NCBI GenBank assembly: GCA_031254675.1
Contig: JAIRTV010000165.1
Span: forward strand, 1 to 11,253
Length of the DNA: 11,253 bases
DNA from: Planctomycetaceae bacterium
GTDB lineage: Bacteria; Planctomycetota; Planctomycetia; Pirellulales; Thermoguttaceae
Direction of reading: 5' to 3'
Shown here: in pieces, positions 1 to 8,600 of the stretch
Numbering within the stretch: the first letter of the stretch is position 1
Layout: each line of letters begins with the position of its first letter
Position numbers and translations under genes: made by a program
The notes under the pieces: generated by a model
Told to the model about the DNA's origin: nothing
What the model saw: only the letters and a program-made list of their open reading frames with translations
Database searches by the model: none

Positions 1-906
1 ATATTCGAGTTTTACTCGTTCACCATCTTTTTTCTCAACGGTAACGTATTTTCCTTCATAAGAAATAAATTTACCTATTACGTTAATATCGCCGATATGA
101 GTTTCCCATTCGTGCCAGACTTCTGCTGTAACATCAACAACTTTTTCTTCGTCAAACCACCATGGTTCTCGTTCCCGTGTGAGGGCTTCCGACGCAAGAA
201 AAATATCATAGAAAATGCTATCCTTTTGGGACATATTATTGTACCAACATTCATCGGAAATAACTTGGAAAAATTTTTCAGATTCTCCCAACTCTGTATA
301 ATCTTTTTTACTAAAATTATACCATCTTCCATCTTTCTTATAATAACACATTGGAAATATCAGTGGTTTAACTCGATTACTATCTTCACTTTTTTCTGTT
401 CTTCTGACAATAATTGCAGCAAAATTGTCTTTTCGAACTTCTCCCATATAATCAATTTGAATATTCTTTTTTTTATGATAATTCAGAATTACTTTATCAA
501 AATTATCTTTAGTGATATTTTCGCCTTGATCTGCATAATATTTTTGGATCATATTCCATTTTGTTTCTGGATCTCTATCTTCACTTAACCATTCACTAAA
601 TCTCTCAGAAATGGGTCTATTTGTTTGAGTGAGAGTTTTATACATGGCTAAGTCAAAAAGAAGCGGCGAATGATTTTGATTTGTTTCAATATCATTGACC
701 GTTTCTTTACCAAAATAGTTGATAGTCGGATTATATAGTTTAAACAAATATTTTTTTTGACCTATCTGTATTTCGTTAAATTTTCTTGTTTCATTAATTT
801 GTATGGATTCCTTGATGGAATAAACCTTCTCTTCGGCATAACTAAAAATATTTGCAAATAATAAAGATACGTTGACGAAAACAAAGAATACGTGTTTTTT
901 GAACAT
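1..906 (-). CDS. Secreted protein with C-terminal SHD1-like domain (3' end cut by window edge)
   Basis: An unbroken frame runs from an ATG at 906 to the left edge, giving 302 codons with no stop, so the C-terminus is missing. The start is supported by a strong Shine-Dalgarno (AGGAG, 914-918) 7 nt upstream. Residues 1-24 form a signal peptide: Lys at 3-4, a hydrophobic stretch FFVFVNVSLLF, and an SYA cleavage site before EE. Residues about 25-260 are Lys/Glu/Asn/Tyr-rich and I do not recognise them. Residues 263-302 (VWHEWE..., GKFISYEGKYVTVEKKDGERV) resemble the SHD1 (SLA1 homology 1) domain: an aromatic near the start, a G-x-F/Y strand, then a 'VTVEKKDG' strand. In Planctomycetes this domain is frequent in secreted proteins of unknown function. 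By hand count, sampled 60-base lines are 25-35% G+C, clearly below the other genes. Function unknown; probably exported. The family call is moderate, while the existence of the gene is well supported. Confidence 0.8.
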   Translation of the reverse strand, partial: MFKKHVFFVFVNVSLLFANIFSYAEEKVYSIKESIQINETRKFNEIQIGQKKYLFKLYNPTINYFGKETVNDIETNQNHSPLLFDLAMYKTLTQTNRPISERFSEWLSEDRDPETKWNMIQKYYADQGENITKDNFDKVILNYHKKKNIQIDYMGEVRKDNFAAIIVRRTEKSEDSNRVKPLIFPMCYYKKDGRWYNFSKKDYTELGESEKFFQVISDECWYNNMSQKDSIFYDIFLASEALTREREPWWFDEEKVVDVTAEVWHEWETHIGDINVIGKFISYEGKYVTVEKKDGERVKLEY

Positions 907-910
907 AAAA

Positions 911-920
911 TCTCTCCTAC
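911..920 (-). promoter_or_regulatory. Ribosome binding site of the SHD1-domain gene
   Basis: On the minus strand the sequence reads GTAGGAGAGATTTT-ATG. The AGGAG core lies 7 nt before the ATG at 906. This fixes the start of the left-edge gene and rejects a longer out-of-frame reading that begins at 944. Confidence 0.75.
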
Positions 921-1024
921 TAAATTTGTGTTATAAATAAGCAAAAGTTTTTAATATAACTTTAGATTTGTATGGTTATTGTAGAGCTTACAAAATCATC
1001 TCACATTGTTATCAATACATTATA

Positions 1025-1038
1025 ATCGAATTTTCGAT
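1025..1038. repeat. Inverted repeat ATCGAA-TT-TTCGAT
   Basis: Perfect 6-bp arms around a 2-nt centre. The left arm overlaps a TATAAT hexamer at 1021-1026. The position inside a divergent spacer makes an operator possible, but in AT-rich DNA a repeat of this size can occur by chance. Confidence 0.35.
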
Positions 1039-1091
1039 AGTGTAAATATTGGCAGTAACAGATACTTTTATTGAAAAAGTTGTCATGAAAT

Positions 1092-1103
1092 ATTATCGAT
1101 AAT
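1092..1103. repeat. Perfect 12-bp palindrome ATTATCGATAAT
   Basis: A self-complementary 12-mer lying 54 bp after the preceding inverted repeat and sharing its TCGAT/ATCGA core. It could be a binding site for a dimeric regulator of the SHD1 gene or the oxidoreductase gene. There is no direct evidence of function. Confidence 0.35.
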
Positions 1104-1338
1104 TGTAATGAAAACGCGATATGTGTACGTTCCTATTGTTGATCTTTTCAGCGAAAGGATTGCTTATTGACCTACCTCTTGCTTTTCAGTCATGAACAAG
1201 TAAAATAATATACTAAAATTAGTTTTTATCAGATATTGTTGTTGCCGAGTAATCTGTCAAAGCAATATTTCTTTGATAAAATTTACATTTTTTCATTGTA
1301 CGTCAAATAAACCTTTTAATTTTTGTATGGATATTATC

Positions 1339-3432
1339 ATGTCAAAAAATTTTGTTTCATGTTGTTTTGTCGTTTTCATTTTTTGTCAATCTGCATTTAT
1401 TTTTGGCGAATCACGGCAATTTGATGTTGTGATTTACGGTGGAACCAGTGCGGCGGTTACGTCGGCGGTGCAGGTGAAAAAAATGGGGCAGTCCGTGATT
1501 ATTGTTTCGCCGGATAAACATCTCGGCGGACTCAGTAGCGGCGGTCTTGGTTTTACCGATTCCGGTAACACAAATACCGTTGGCGGTCTCTCTCGCGAAT
1601 TTTACCAACGTATTTACACCGCTTATCAGAACGAAAAAGTATGGCAATGGCAAAAAATGTCCGAATACGCCAATGTCGGGCAAGGAACCAAAGCAATGTT
1701 GCATGAGGATAAAACGATGTGGATTTTCGAACCGCATATTGCGGAGGAAGTATTTGATACATGGATTATTGAACAAAAAATTCCGGTTGTCCGCAACGCA
1801 TGGCTTGACCGTCAAAACGGTGTCAAAAAAAACGGCACAAAAATTATTTCAATAACAACATTGGACGGTCAAACCTTTTCAGGCAAGATGTTTATCGACG
1901 CAACTTATGAAGGTGATTTAATGGCTGCTGCCGGAGTTGACTATCATGTCGGACGCGAATCAAATGCACAATATGGCGAAACATGGAACGGCAATCAGGT
2001 GGGAACATTGCATCACGGACATTGGTTCAAAAAACCGGTCGATCCGTACATTATTCCTGGTGACCCGAAAAGCGGACGACTGAAATATATTGACGCAAGT
2101 GCGCCGGGAGTTCGCGGCGAGGCAGATCATCGGGTTCAAGCTTACTGTTTCCGAATGTGCCTCACCAATCACGAACCCAATCGCATTCCGTTTCAAAAAC
2201 CGGAAGGTTATAATCCGAATGATTATGAATTGTATGCCCGCGTTTTTGCAACAGGTTGGCGTGAAACATTTGCCAAATTCGACCAGATTCCAAATCATAA
2301 AACCGATACAAATAATCATGGACCTTTTAGTACGGATTTCATCGGAATGAATTACGATTATCCCGAAGCCTCTTACGAACAACGAAAAGAAATCATTGCC
2401 GAACATACAAAATATCAGCAAGGGTTGATGTATTTTCTTGCCAATGATGAACGAGTTCCTGAAGATGTGCGTAACAAAATGTCGCGTTGGGGACTTGCCA
2501 AAGATGAATTTATTGATAACGAAAATTGGTCTCATCAGATTTATGTACGAGAAGCACGTCGCATGATTGGTGAATATGTTACAACGGAGCTTGATTGTAT
2601 GGCGAAACGGCGTTGTCCCAAACCGGTTGGAATGGGTTCTTACGCTCTCGATTCGCACAATGTTCGTCGCTATATTACGCCGGAAGGAACGGTTCAGAAT
2701 GAGGGTGATATTGGTGTTGCGCCGCGAGGTCCGTACGGAATTGATTTCGGGTCTATTGTGCCAAAACATGAACAGTGTACGAATTTGCTTGTACCGGTTT
2801 GTGTGAGCAGCTCTCATATTGCTTTCGGCTCTATTCGGATGGAACCGGTCTTTATGATTCTCGGTCAAAGTGCCGCAACAGCCGCCGTTTTGGCAATTCA
2901 TGAAAATATTGATGTACAAAAAATCGATTATGAAAAACTCAAAACACGTCTTATCGAAGATGGTCAACGCTTGTTTTATTTGGAACAAAAAAAACATTCC
3001 AACAGTGTTGATGTGAATAAATTGAATGGAATTGTTCTTGATAATAATTCCGCTCAATTGCTTGGGAATTGGAATAGCAGTTCGTCAATGCCGAAATTCG
3101 TTGATACCGATTACCTTCACGATGCCAACGAAAACAAAGGCAAAATGTCTGCTAAATTTTCGTTCACAATCAACAAATCAGGTAACTATGAAGTTCGGAT
3201 TTCCTACACACCGAATCCCAATCGGTCTGTTACGGTTCCGGTGCAAATTGTCCACAACAACGGCGAAACAACCGTCTTCGTCGATCAAACAAAAAAAACA
3301 CCGATTGAAAATCTTTTTGTATCACTCGGAATATTTTCGTTCGACAAAACAGCAATTATTACCGTTTCAAATAAAGATACAAACGGTTACGTAATCGTTG
3401 ATGCCGTCCAACTCATTTTGCAAACACCATGA
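1339..3432 (+). CDS. Exported FAD-dependent oxidoreductase with C-terminal golvesin/xanthan-lyase-type domain
   Basis: 697 residues from the ATG at 1339. Residues 1-23 look like a signal peptide (MSKN, then hydrophobic VSCCFVVFIFC...). No clear Shine-Dalgarno is present; ATG 1327 would add four residues and TTG 1273 twenty-two, both pushing the signal peptide inward, so 1339 is preferred. Residues 28-75 form the FAD-binding Rossmann entry (DVVIYGGTSAAVTSAV, then PDKHLGGLSSGGLGFTDSG). Residue 187 starts DATYEGDLMAAAGV, a signature of the FAD_oxidored group (PF12831-like). The FAD domain ends near 520 with GQSAATAAVLAI. Residues about 563-695 form a beta-rich module (FVDTDYLHDAN..., GNYEVRISYTPNPNRS, ...YVIVDAVQLI) like the golvesin C-terminal domain, which is why homologues are often mislabelled 'xanthan lyase'. 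The likely role is oxidation of a small or glycan-derived substrate outside the cytoplasm; the substrate is unknown. Stop TGA at 3430-3432. The gene stands alone, divergent from the SHD1 gene. Confidence 0.9.
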   Translation: MSKNFVSCCFVVFIFCQSAFIFGESRQFDVVIYGGTSAAVTSAVQVKKMGQSVIIVSPDKHLGGLSSGGLGFTDSGNTNTVGGLSREFYQRIYTAYQNEKVWQWQKMSEYANVGQGTKAMLHEDKTMWIFEPHIAEEVFDTWIIEQKIPVVRNAWLDRQNGVKKNGTKIISITTLDGQTFSGKMFIDATYEGDLMAAAGVDYHVGRESNAQYGETWNGNQVGTLHHGHWFKKPVDPYIIPGDPKSGRLKYIDASAPGVRGEADHRVQAYCFRMCLTNHEPNRIPFQKPEGYNPNDYELYARVFATGWRETFAKFDQIPNHKTDTNNHGPFSTDFIGMNYDYPEASYEQRKEIIAEHTKYQQGLMYFLANDERVPEDVRNKMSRWGLAKDEFIDNENWSHQIYVREARRMIGEYVTTELDCMAKRRCPKPVGMGSYALDSHNVRRYITPEGTVQNEGDIGVAPRGPYGIDFGSIVPKHEQCTNLLVPVCVSSSHIAFGSIRMEPVFMILGQSAATAAVLAIHENIDVQKIDYEKLKTRLIEDGQRLFYLEQKKHSNSVDVNKLNGIVLDNNSAQLLGNWNSSSSMPKFVDTDYLHDANENKGKMSAKFSFTINKSGNYEVRISYTPNPNRSVTVPVQIVHNNGETTVFVDQTKKTPIENLFVSLGIFSFDKTAIITVSNKDTNGYVIVDAVQLILQTP

Positions 3433-3473
3433 TTGTCATGATACATTGAACTGTTACAAATGATTGTCTTATA

Positions 3474-3495
3474 TTTTGCGGTAAGCAACGCAAAA
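3474..3495 (+). terminator. Weak hairpin downstream of the oxidoreductase gene
   Basis: TTTTGCG (3474-3480) pairs with CGCAAAA (3489-3495) around an 8-nt loop, 41 bases after the stop codon. No T-run follows on the plus strand, so it is not a classical intrinsic terminator. It may serve as a 3' end structure or be chance. Confidence 0.25.
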
Positions 3496-3818
3496 AGTAG
3501 GTGATTTTGCGCGGAAAAAGACTTTTGCCTACAGTTGCGCCGATGAAATCATGCTCGTTCTTAAATACATAGTGTCCCATTGAAATTGCAGCCGGGAATT
3601 TTCAGTAATTTCTAATTTGTGAGCGAATTCTCTAATTTTCGCCAAGTATAACGCGAAAAACATTTCGTTTTTATAGACGCAATGCATTTATCAACCTGTA
3701 CTTCCGGCAATATCTTTACAACATTCGGTCAAACATAACGACAACCGAATTCTAAAACCTGCAAAGAATCTATGACTTATTTTTTCAAGTTTTCTAAAAA
3801 ATTAAGAAAGTTATCTTG

Positions 3819-3846
3819 ATATTTAACAGTTTTTGCTGTTAAATAT
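3819..3846. repeat. 11-bp perfect inverted repeat upstream of the DUF1559 gene
   Basis: ATATTTAACAG (3819-3829) and CTGTTAAATAT (3836-3846) are perfect arms around TTTTTG. The repeat lies about 95 bp before the ATG at 3941. TTGATA at 3816-3821 could be a -35 box with TAAATA at 3840-3845 as a poor -10 (18-bp spacer), which would put the repeat inside the promoter like an operator. A transcribed hairpin in the 5' leader is the alternative. No T-run follows, so a terminator is unlikely. Confidence 0.45.
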
Positions 3847-3928
3847 AATTTAATAGATACAGCGACAGTTTTGAATCGTTGCGAAGTGGTGAACTGTGCG
3901 CAGTGATCTAAAACACTTTATCAAACAC

Positions 3929-3933
3929 AGGAG
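3929..3933 (+). promoter_or_regulatory. Ribosome binding site of the DUF1559 gene
   Basis: AGGAG lies 7 nt upstream of the ATG at 3941. It decides that start over the in-frame GTG at 3896 and over the internal ATG at 3989. Confidence 0.8.
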
Positions 3934-3940
3934 ATTATTC

Positions 3941-5104
3941 ATGAAAAATTTCAAGACAAACACACTAAAAAATTCGGTGAATCATTCAATGTTAAGATGC
4001 TCAAAAGCAGGGAAAATTGCGAGGAAAAAATGTGAGAAAGTTGGTTTTACTCTTGTCGAACTTCTTGTGGTGATTGCGATTATCGGCGTTTTAATCGCAT
4101 TGTTATTGCCAGCCGTCCAAGCAGCGCGCGAAGCCGCGAGACGTTCACAATGCTTGAACCATCTAAAGCAAACTGGAATCGGGATACACAACTTTCACGA
4201 TACTACTTTAGGGTTACCTCCCTATTTCATTGAAGAACACCGTCCCGGCTTTTGGGTTTTGTTGTTGCCGTACATCGAACAACAACCCCTTTACGACAAC
4301 ATTACCTCTTACGGTATTGGTCAATATTTCCAAACTTACTGGGGAACTTTGACATCGGAGCAAAAAGATGCACACGGTTCTGTTCCGATTATTAAATGTC
4401 CTTCGCGACGTGGTGGTGTGGCTTATACAGATGAGTGGCGTCCCGGTCCGCAAACGGATTATTCACCGATCGTTTATCTGCGAACTACAGGAGAAGCTCC
4501 TGAACCTGCGATTCCCGCCAATCAAACAACATATTCCAATATTGATCGCTGGTGGGACGTTGCATTACGTTCTCGTTCTTATTATGAACTTCATAGTCCG
4601 AAGCGTAAAAACAATTCACCGTTCAAAATGGCAGGATTGCAAGTTGCCGGTAATTTAAGTACGTGGCAAACGTCCAATTCGTTTGCGGCTTGGACTGACG
4701 GAACGAGTAATCAACTGATTGTTGGCGAAAAATATATTCCGCCGGATTATCTTGGTAAATGTGTTCAAAATGCTGTTGCGAGCGGTTTGGTTCCAAGCAG
4801 TGGATATAGCACTAAAGTCGCGCGAATGGACTGTAGCGGATTTTATCAAAATGACAACAATTTTTCCGCAATGGCATGTTTAATGCACAATTATGGCAAT
4901 AATGTTGGTGCTCTTGTGAAACGGGCAGACAGTGTTGTAACACAAGAGCCAACAAGCTTTTATAGTTTTGGCAGTTATCATCCGGGAATTTGTAATTTCC
5001 TTAGAGGCGATGGTTCTGTGGTTTCCGTGCAAAATAATACTGCTGATATTATGTTATTAATGTTGTCTGATACCGGTGACGGTGGAATATCGGAACTTCC
5101 ATAG
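3941..5104 (+). CDS. DUF1559 protein with type IV prepilin-like N-terminus and H-x9-DG motif
   Basis: 387 residues. The prepilin methylation/cleavage motif is G35|FTLVE (Glu at mature position 5, residue 40), followed by a hydrophobic helix VVIAIIGVLIALLLPAVQ and then AREAARRSQC, the hallmark start of the planctomycete DUF1559 family (PF07596). Residues 253-257 are DGTSN, followed by VGEKY, a conserved family segment. The C-terminus carries H347-x9-D357-G358, which matches the H-X9-DG signature. It should be processed by a prepilin peptidase and held in or assembled at the envelope; the family's cellular role is not settled. The leader of 35 residues, with four Lys/Arg just before the cleavage site region, is longer than the usual short leader. 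A small lipoprotein gene follows on the same strand after 105 bp with no obvious terminator, so the two are probably co-transcribed. Confidence 0.93.
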   Translation: MKNFKTNTLKNSVNHSMLRCSKAGKIARKKCEKVGFTLVELLVVIAIIGVLIALLLPAVQAAREAARRSQCLNHLKQTGIGIHNFHDTTLGLPPYFIEEHRPGFWVLLLPYIEQQPLYDNITSYGIGQYFQTYWGTLTSEQKDAHGSVPIIKCPSRRGGVAYTDEWRPGPQTDYSPIVYLRTTGEAPEPAIPANQTTYSNIDRWWDVALRSRSYYELHSPKRKNNSPFKMAGLQVAGNLSTWQTSNSFAAWTDGTSNQLIVGEKYIPPDYLGKCVQNAVASGLVPSSGYSTKVARMDCSGFYQNDNNFSAMACLMHNYGNNVGALVKRADSVVTQEPTSFYSFGSYHPGICNFLRGDGSVVSVQNNTADIMLLMLSDTGDGGISELP

Positions 5105-5209
5105 AGCGAATAGTTTGCAGTAAATAGTTTCGCAAATGAATTACAACAATAATTCCATTTTCGTAACTATTAATTATTTAATGCTTTATTTTTGAATTTT
5201 GAAAATACC

Positions 5210-5593
5210 ATGAAAAATTATTTTATTCTTTTCATTTTTGTATTTCCATTGATTTTCGGTTGCGGGCATCCGAAAGTAACCGGAACGGTAAAATTTGACG
5301 ACGGAACACCGTTGACTTCCGGCGGTGTTACGTTTATCAATTTACCGTATCAGGCAGGCGGTACTATTAAATCAAATGGAAGTTACGAAATATTTGAGTC
5401 GAAACCTGGAGATGGTGTTCGACCGGGAACGTATCGTGTTACCGTTTCTGCAACAACCGGAGGCGGCAGTGATGGAATGCCGCTTGTTCATTTGGTTGAT
5501 CCGAAATTCGAAAATTCATCCACTTCCGGTCTGACTTGCGAAGTCAAAGGAAATACCGTATTTGATATTATCGTTACAAAACCGGCAAAGTAA
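5210..5593 (+). CDS. Small lipoprotein, regulatory-like beta-sandwich (DUF1559 partner)
   Basis: 127 residues from the ATG at 5210; the in-frame TTG at 5192 would add six residues. There is no clear Shine-Dalgarno. Residues 1-17 are a lipoprotein signal ending LIFG-C18; Phe at the -2 position is slightly atypical for a lipobox, but Gly -1 and Cys +1 are right. The mature part has the pattern of the transthyretin-like/carboxypeptidase-regulatory fold: HPKVTGTVKFDDGTPLTSGGVTF, then GSYEI and RPGTYRVTV, ending in a short VFDIIV strand. Planctomycete genomes often place such a gene directly after a DUF1559 gene, as here. It is likely an envelope lipoprotein of unknown function, perhaps a structural partner of the pseudopilin-like protein. 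The function is inference from context only. Confidence 0.88.
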   Translation: MKNYFILFIFVFPLIFGCGHPKVTGTVKFDDGTPLTSGGVTFINLPYQAGGTIKSNGSYEIFESKPGDGVRPGTYRVTVSATTGGGSDGMPLVHLVDPKFENSSTSGLTCEVKGNTVFDIIVTKPAK

Positions 5594-5623
5594 TTGAAAA
5601 TCTTCCAACAATAGAAAACAATC

Positions 5624-5660
5624 AGAGCAATCGACTCTTTTTATTAACTATTTAATAGTT
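5624..5660 (+). terminator. Possible terminator between convergent genes
   Basis: AGAG (5624-5627) can pair with CTCT (5635-5638) over a 7-nt loop and is followed by TTTTT (5638-5642), 31 bases after the lipoprotein stop. The stem is only 4 bp, so this is a weak candidate. Immediately after it lies a second small palindrome, AACTA-TTTAA-TAGTT (5646-5660), just before the end of the convergent rhamnosidase gene. Confidence 0.35.
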
Positions 5661-5669
5661 GCAAATTTT

Positions 5670-8600
5670 CTATTTTTGTTCCAATATCGAATCAAAAGTA
5701 TGTTTTCCTGACGGAACATTTTGGAACGTTTTACCATTGGGAACGACAACGGTTGCAGTGCTACCGGGTGGAAGTTCGATTTCCCAATGGAATTTGTTGC
5801 CGTCACGTTCCCATCGACTTTTTATCAATCCGCGAACGGAATGATATTCCGCTTCGACAAACTTCAAATTGCCAACCGCGAATGGTTTCATTATAAGATG
5901 TTCAAAACCAGGGTGTTGCGGATCAGCCTTAATTCCTGCCAAATATTCGTAATACCAAATAATCAGATCACCAATCAACATCACGTGATTACCGCTATTC
6001 ATTGCCGGATTTGCGGTATCGCCGTTCCAGAGTTCCCAGATTGTTGTTGCGCCTTTTTCGATCATATAACCCCAACTCGGATAATCCGTATTCGTCGCAA
6101 ATTTATACGAAATATCAGCACGCCCAAAATCACTGAGAACACGGTTTAACCATTGTCCGCCAATCAATCCTGTTCCAATATGATTGTTTGTAACTTTTTC
6201 GATATTGGCGACCAATGTTTCAAAAACCTTGTTACGCAATTCATTCGGCACAATATCAAAACGCAACGGTAAAACACAGGAAGTTTGCGTTCCGTTATCA
6301 TATTTTGCTGTTTCGGTATTCAGGAATTTATCGTTGAATGCTTTACGCATTGCGGTTGATTTTTGTGCCAATTCTGCTGCTTCGGAATCTTTGCCGAGCA
6401 TTTTGGCGTATTTCGTCAACAAATCGAGATTGTGAATATAATACGATGTTGCTAAAATTGCTTTTGATGTTTTTCGTGCGGGGTCTTGCGAATGAATCAA
6501 TTCCGGTTTTTCCGGTGGCACACACCAATCGCCGTAGTTATCGTTCTCGATAATTCCATCGTTCACAAATTGACCAAGATGACCGATTAGCCAACGTTTC
6601 ATTGCTTCATAATGTTTCTCAATGGGACGCCGATCTCCGTACATGGTGTAAATACTGTCGGGGATAATTGTAAACGCACTAGGCCATGTGATGTTGGAGC
6701 TGTACAGAGGCCAGAAGTTTGGACAAACATCGGACAAATTACCGTCGTCCCGTTGTGAGTCTTCAATATCAATGAGCCATTTTGAATAGAGCGTTATATT
6801 ATCGAACAAAAACATCTCTCCTTTGGATTCGGCGGCACGATCACCTTGCCAACCTTGACGTTCATCACGTTGCGGACAGTCCGTCGGAATACTCAGATAA
6901 TTTCCTTGTGTTCCACGAACGACGTTACGAAAAATTGCGTTAATTGTTGTGTTGCTTGTTTCAAATGTTCCCACTTTTGGCAAATCCGTGTTGATAACTC
7001 TTGCGGTCAATGTTTTTTCGTTCGGTTTGATATTTTCAGGCAATCCCGTCAATTCCGCATAACGAAAACCATGATACGTAAAAAACGGTGCATAATAACT
7101 GATGCCTTTTTCGTTACCGGAAGCGATATAAATATCGCGACATTGCGCACCGCGTAAATTTGCAACATAAAGAGTTCCATCGGGTAAAAGAGTTTCGGCG
7201 TGACGAATTTTTAGTTCCGTTCCTTCAGTTAGACCCGTTGGAATTTGTAATTGACAGTTTCCGACCAGATTAACACCAAAGTCGAAAATCCAAACGCCGG
7301 ATTTCACTTCCTTAACAGACACCGGCGCGATTTCCTCAACAACACGCATCGGTGGCATCATTTGCGCAACAAGTTTACCTTTTGGCGCGTCAACGATTCT
7401 GGCGGTTTCTCTAAAATACGAAACTTTTTCCATTCGCGCATCGTAAATTTCGCCGTCGTAATCGTTGTTGTCTCGAATCGAGCCATTGGTCGAAAGCCGC
7501 CAAATTTCGTCACTGATCATTGTTTGCGTTGAACCGTCGGCGTATTGAATTTCTAATTGGAACAATAATTTCGGATAACCGAAAGTCCGTGTTGTTGTTG
7601 GCTCGGTTAATCGCGGAGCATAAAACCGACCATTACCAAGTTTCACAACAACACAATTGGGATTCGGATTATTAGAATCGGTATCGGATTTTAACGCTGT
7701 TGGATCAATATCATAAGTTACATAAGGAACACGTTTATCGTAATCGGTTAATACCGGATCAAGAACATGATCTCCGATTTTTTTATCATTCAGAAAGAGT
7801 TCATAATAACCAAGACCGGAAATATAGGCTGTAGCGCGAATTGGTTTTTGTTTCACTCGGAAAAATTTGATGAACTCTCGTGCTGGCGGAGTTCGTCGCG
7901 GAGTATCAATCTTGATTTCGCCCCAAGGACTACCGCCAAGATCGGCGATTTTAGCAACATTTTTCCATGCGGAATCGTCAAACTCCAATATTTCAGCACT
8001 TTCGGGCAAATGATCAACTGCTTTCCATGTTGTATCGGTTTTGAGCAAAAGTTCTGTTCCGTTTTTGTACAAAATCCGCAACACTCCAATCAATCCGGCG
8101 GGATTTGGCGCATCGCCGTGATTGTTGACTTCAACCGCCAGAACATTTTTTCCTTGTTTCAAAAAACCGGTTACATCGAAAATTTTTACCGTTTTGAAAT
8201 TGGAACCGGTTCCTACTTCTTTGCCGTTCAGATATGACTTGAAACTATTGTCGGCAGTGAGTGCGAGTTCGGCTTTATCGACGGTGGATAATTGGGCGGC
8301 GTCCACGTCAAACACTTTGCGGAACATGACATGTCCGGACGGAGCGTTTAAGGCTTTGGCGTCTGTCCAAACCCACACGGCTCCGTCCAATAATACGTTC
8401 GATTTTTCGTTTTCTTTTTCTTCCAACGAAACTTGATCAAGACCGATCCATTTTGCTTGCCAATTTTCTGGTTCGAAAATTCCGGTGCTGAATGTTGCGA
8501 CAACCGGAAGCGATGGTTGGTTCTGTTTGTCCCAAACCGTCAACATCCATGTGTATTCCGATTTCTGTAACAACTGTTTACCCGCATATTCAACCAACAC

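Larger units (their letters stand above)
907..1338. other. Divergent intergenic region, AT-rich
   Basis: This spacer separates the minus-strand SHD1 gene from the plus-strand oxidoreductase gene, so it should hold both promoters. I found no open frame with coding character. TATAAT occurs on both strands around 1019-1026, and TATACT occurs at 1209-1214 on the plus strand, but none has a convincing -35 box at 16-18 bp. Two short perfect inverted repeats (1025-1038 and 1092-1103) are described separately. Confidence 0.5.
3433..3940. other. Non-coding spacer before the DUF1559 gene
   Basis: About 500 bases with no plausible gene on either strand. It contains a weak hairpin shortly after the oxidoreductase stop, an 11-bp inverted repeat about 95-120 bp upstream of the next start, and a strong Shine-Dalgarno at the end. 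The rest shows no structure that I can interpret. Confidence 0.5.

Noticed and set aside
97..588. Plus-strand open frame of 163 codons at the left edge
   Set aside because: It is the antisense of the SHD1-domain gene, rich in Phe, Ile, Cys and Ser as expected from the complement of an AT-rich gene, with no Shine-Dalgarno.
762..944. Minus-strand frame of 60 codons overlapping the SHD1 gene start
   Set aside because: It is in a different frame from the gene, which has a strong ribosome binding site and a signal peptide; this short frame has neither.
1273..1338. Longer TTG start for the oxidoreductase
   Set aside because: It adds 22 residues ahead of a good signal peptide and has no ribosome binding site.
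1960..3057. Long minus-strand open frame of 365 codons inside the oxidoreductase gene
   Set aside because: It is a shadow of the plus-strand gene. The plus-strand product has clear FAD-family motifs, while this one is Arg/Asn/Ile/Phe-rich with no recognisable domain.
3896..3940. Upstream GTG start for the DUF1559 gene
   Set aside because: The ATG at 3941 has an AGGAG 7 nt upstream, and the GTG has no such site.
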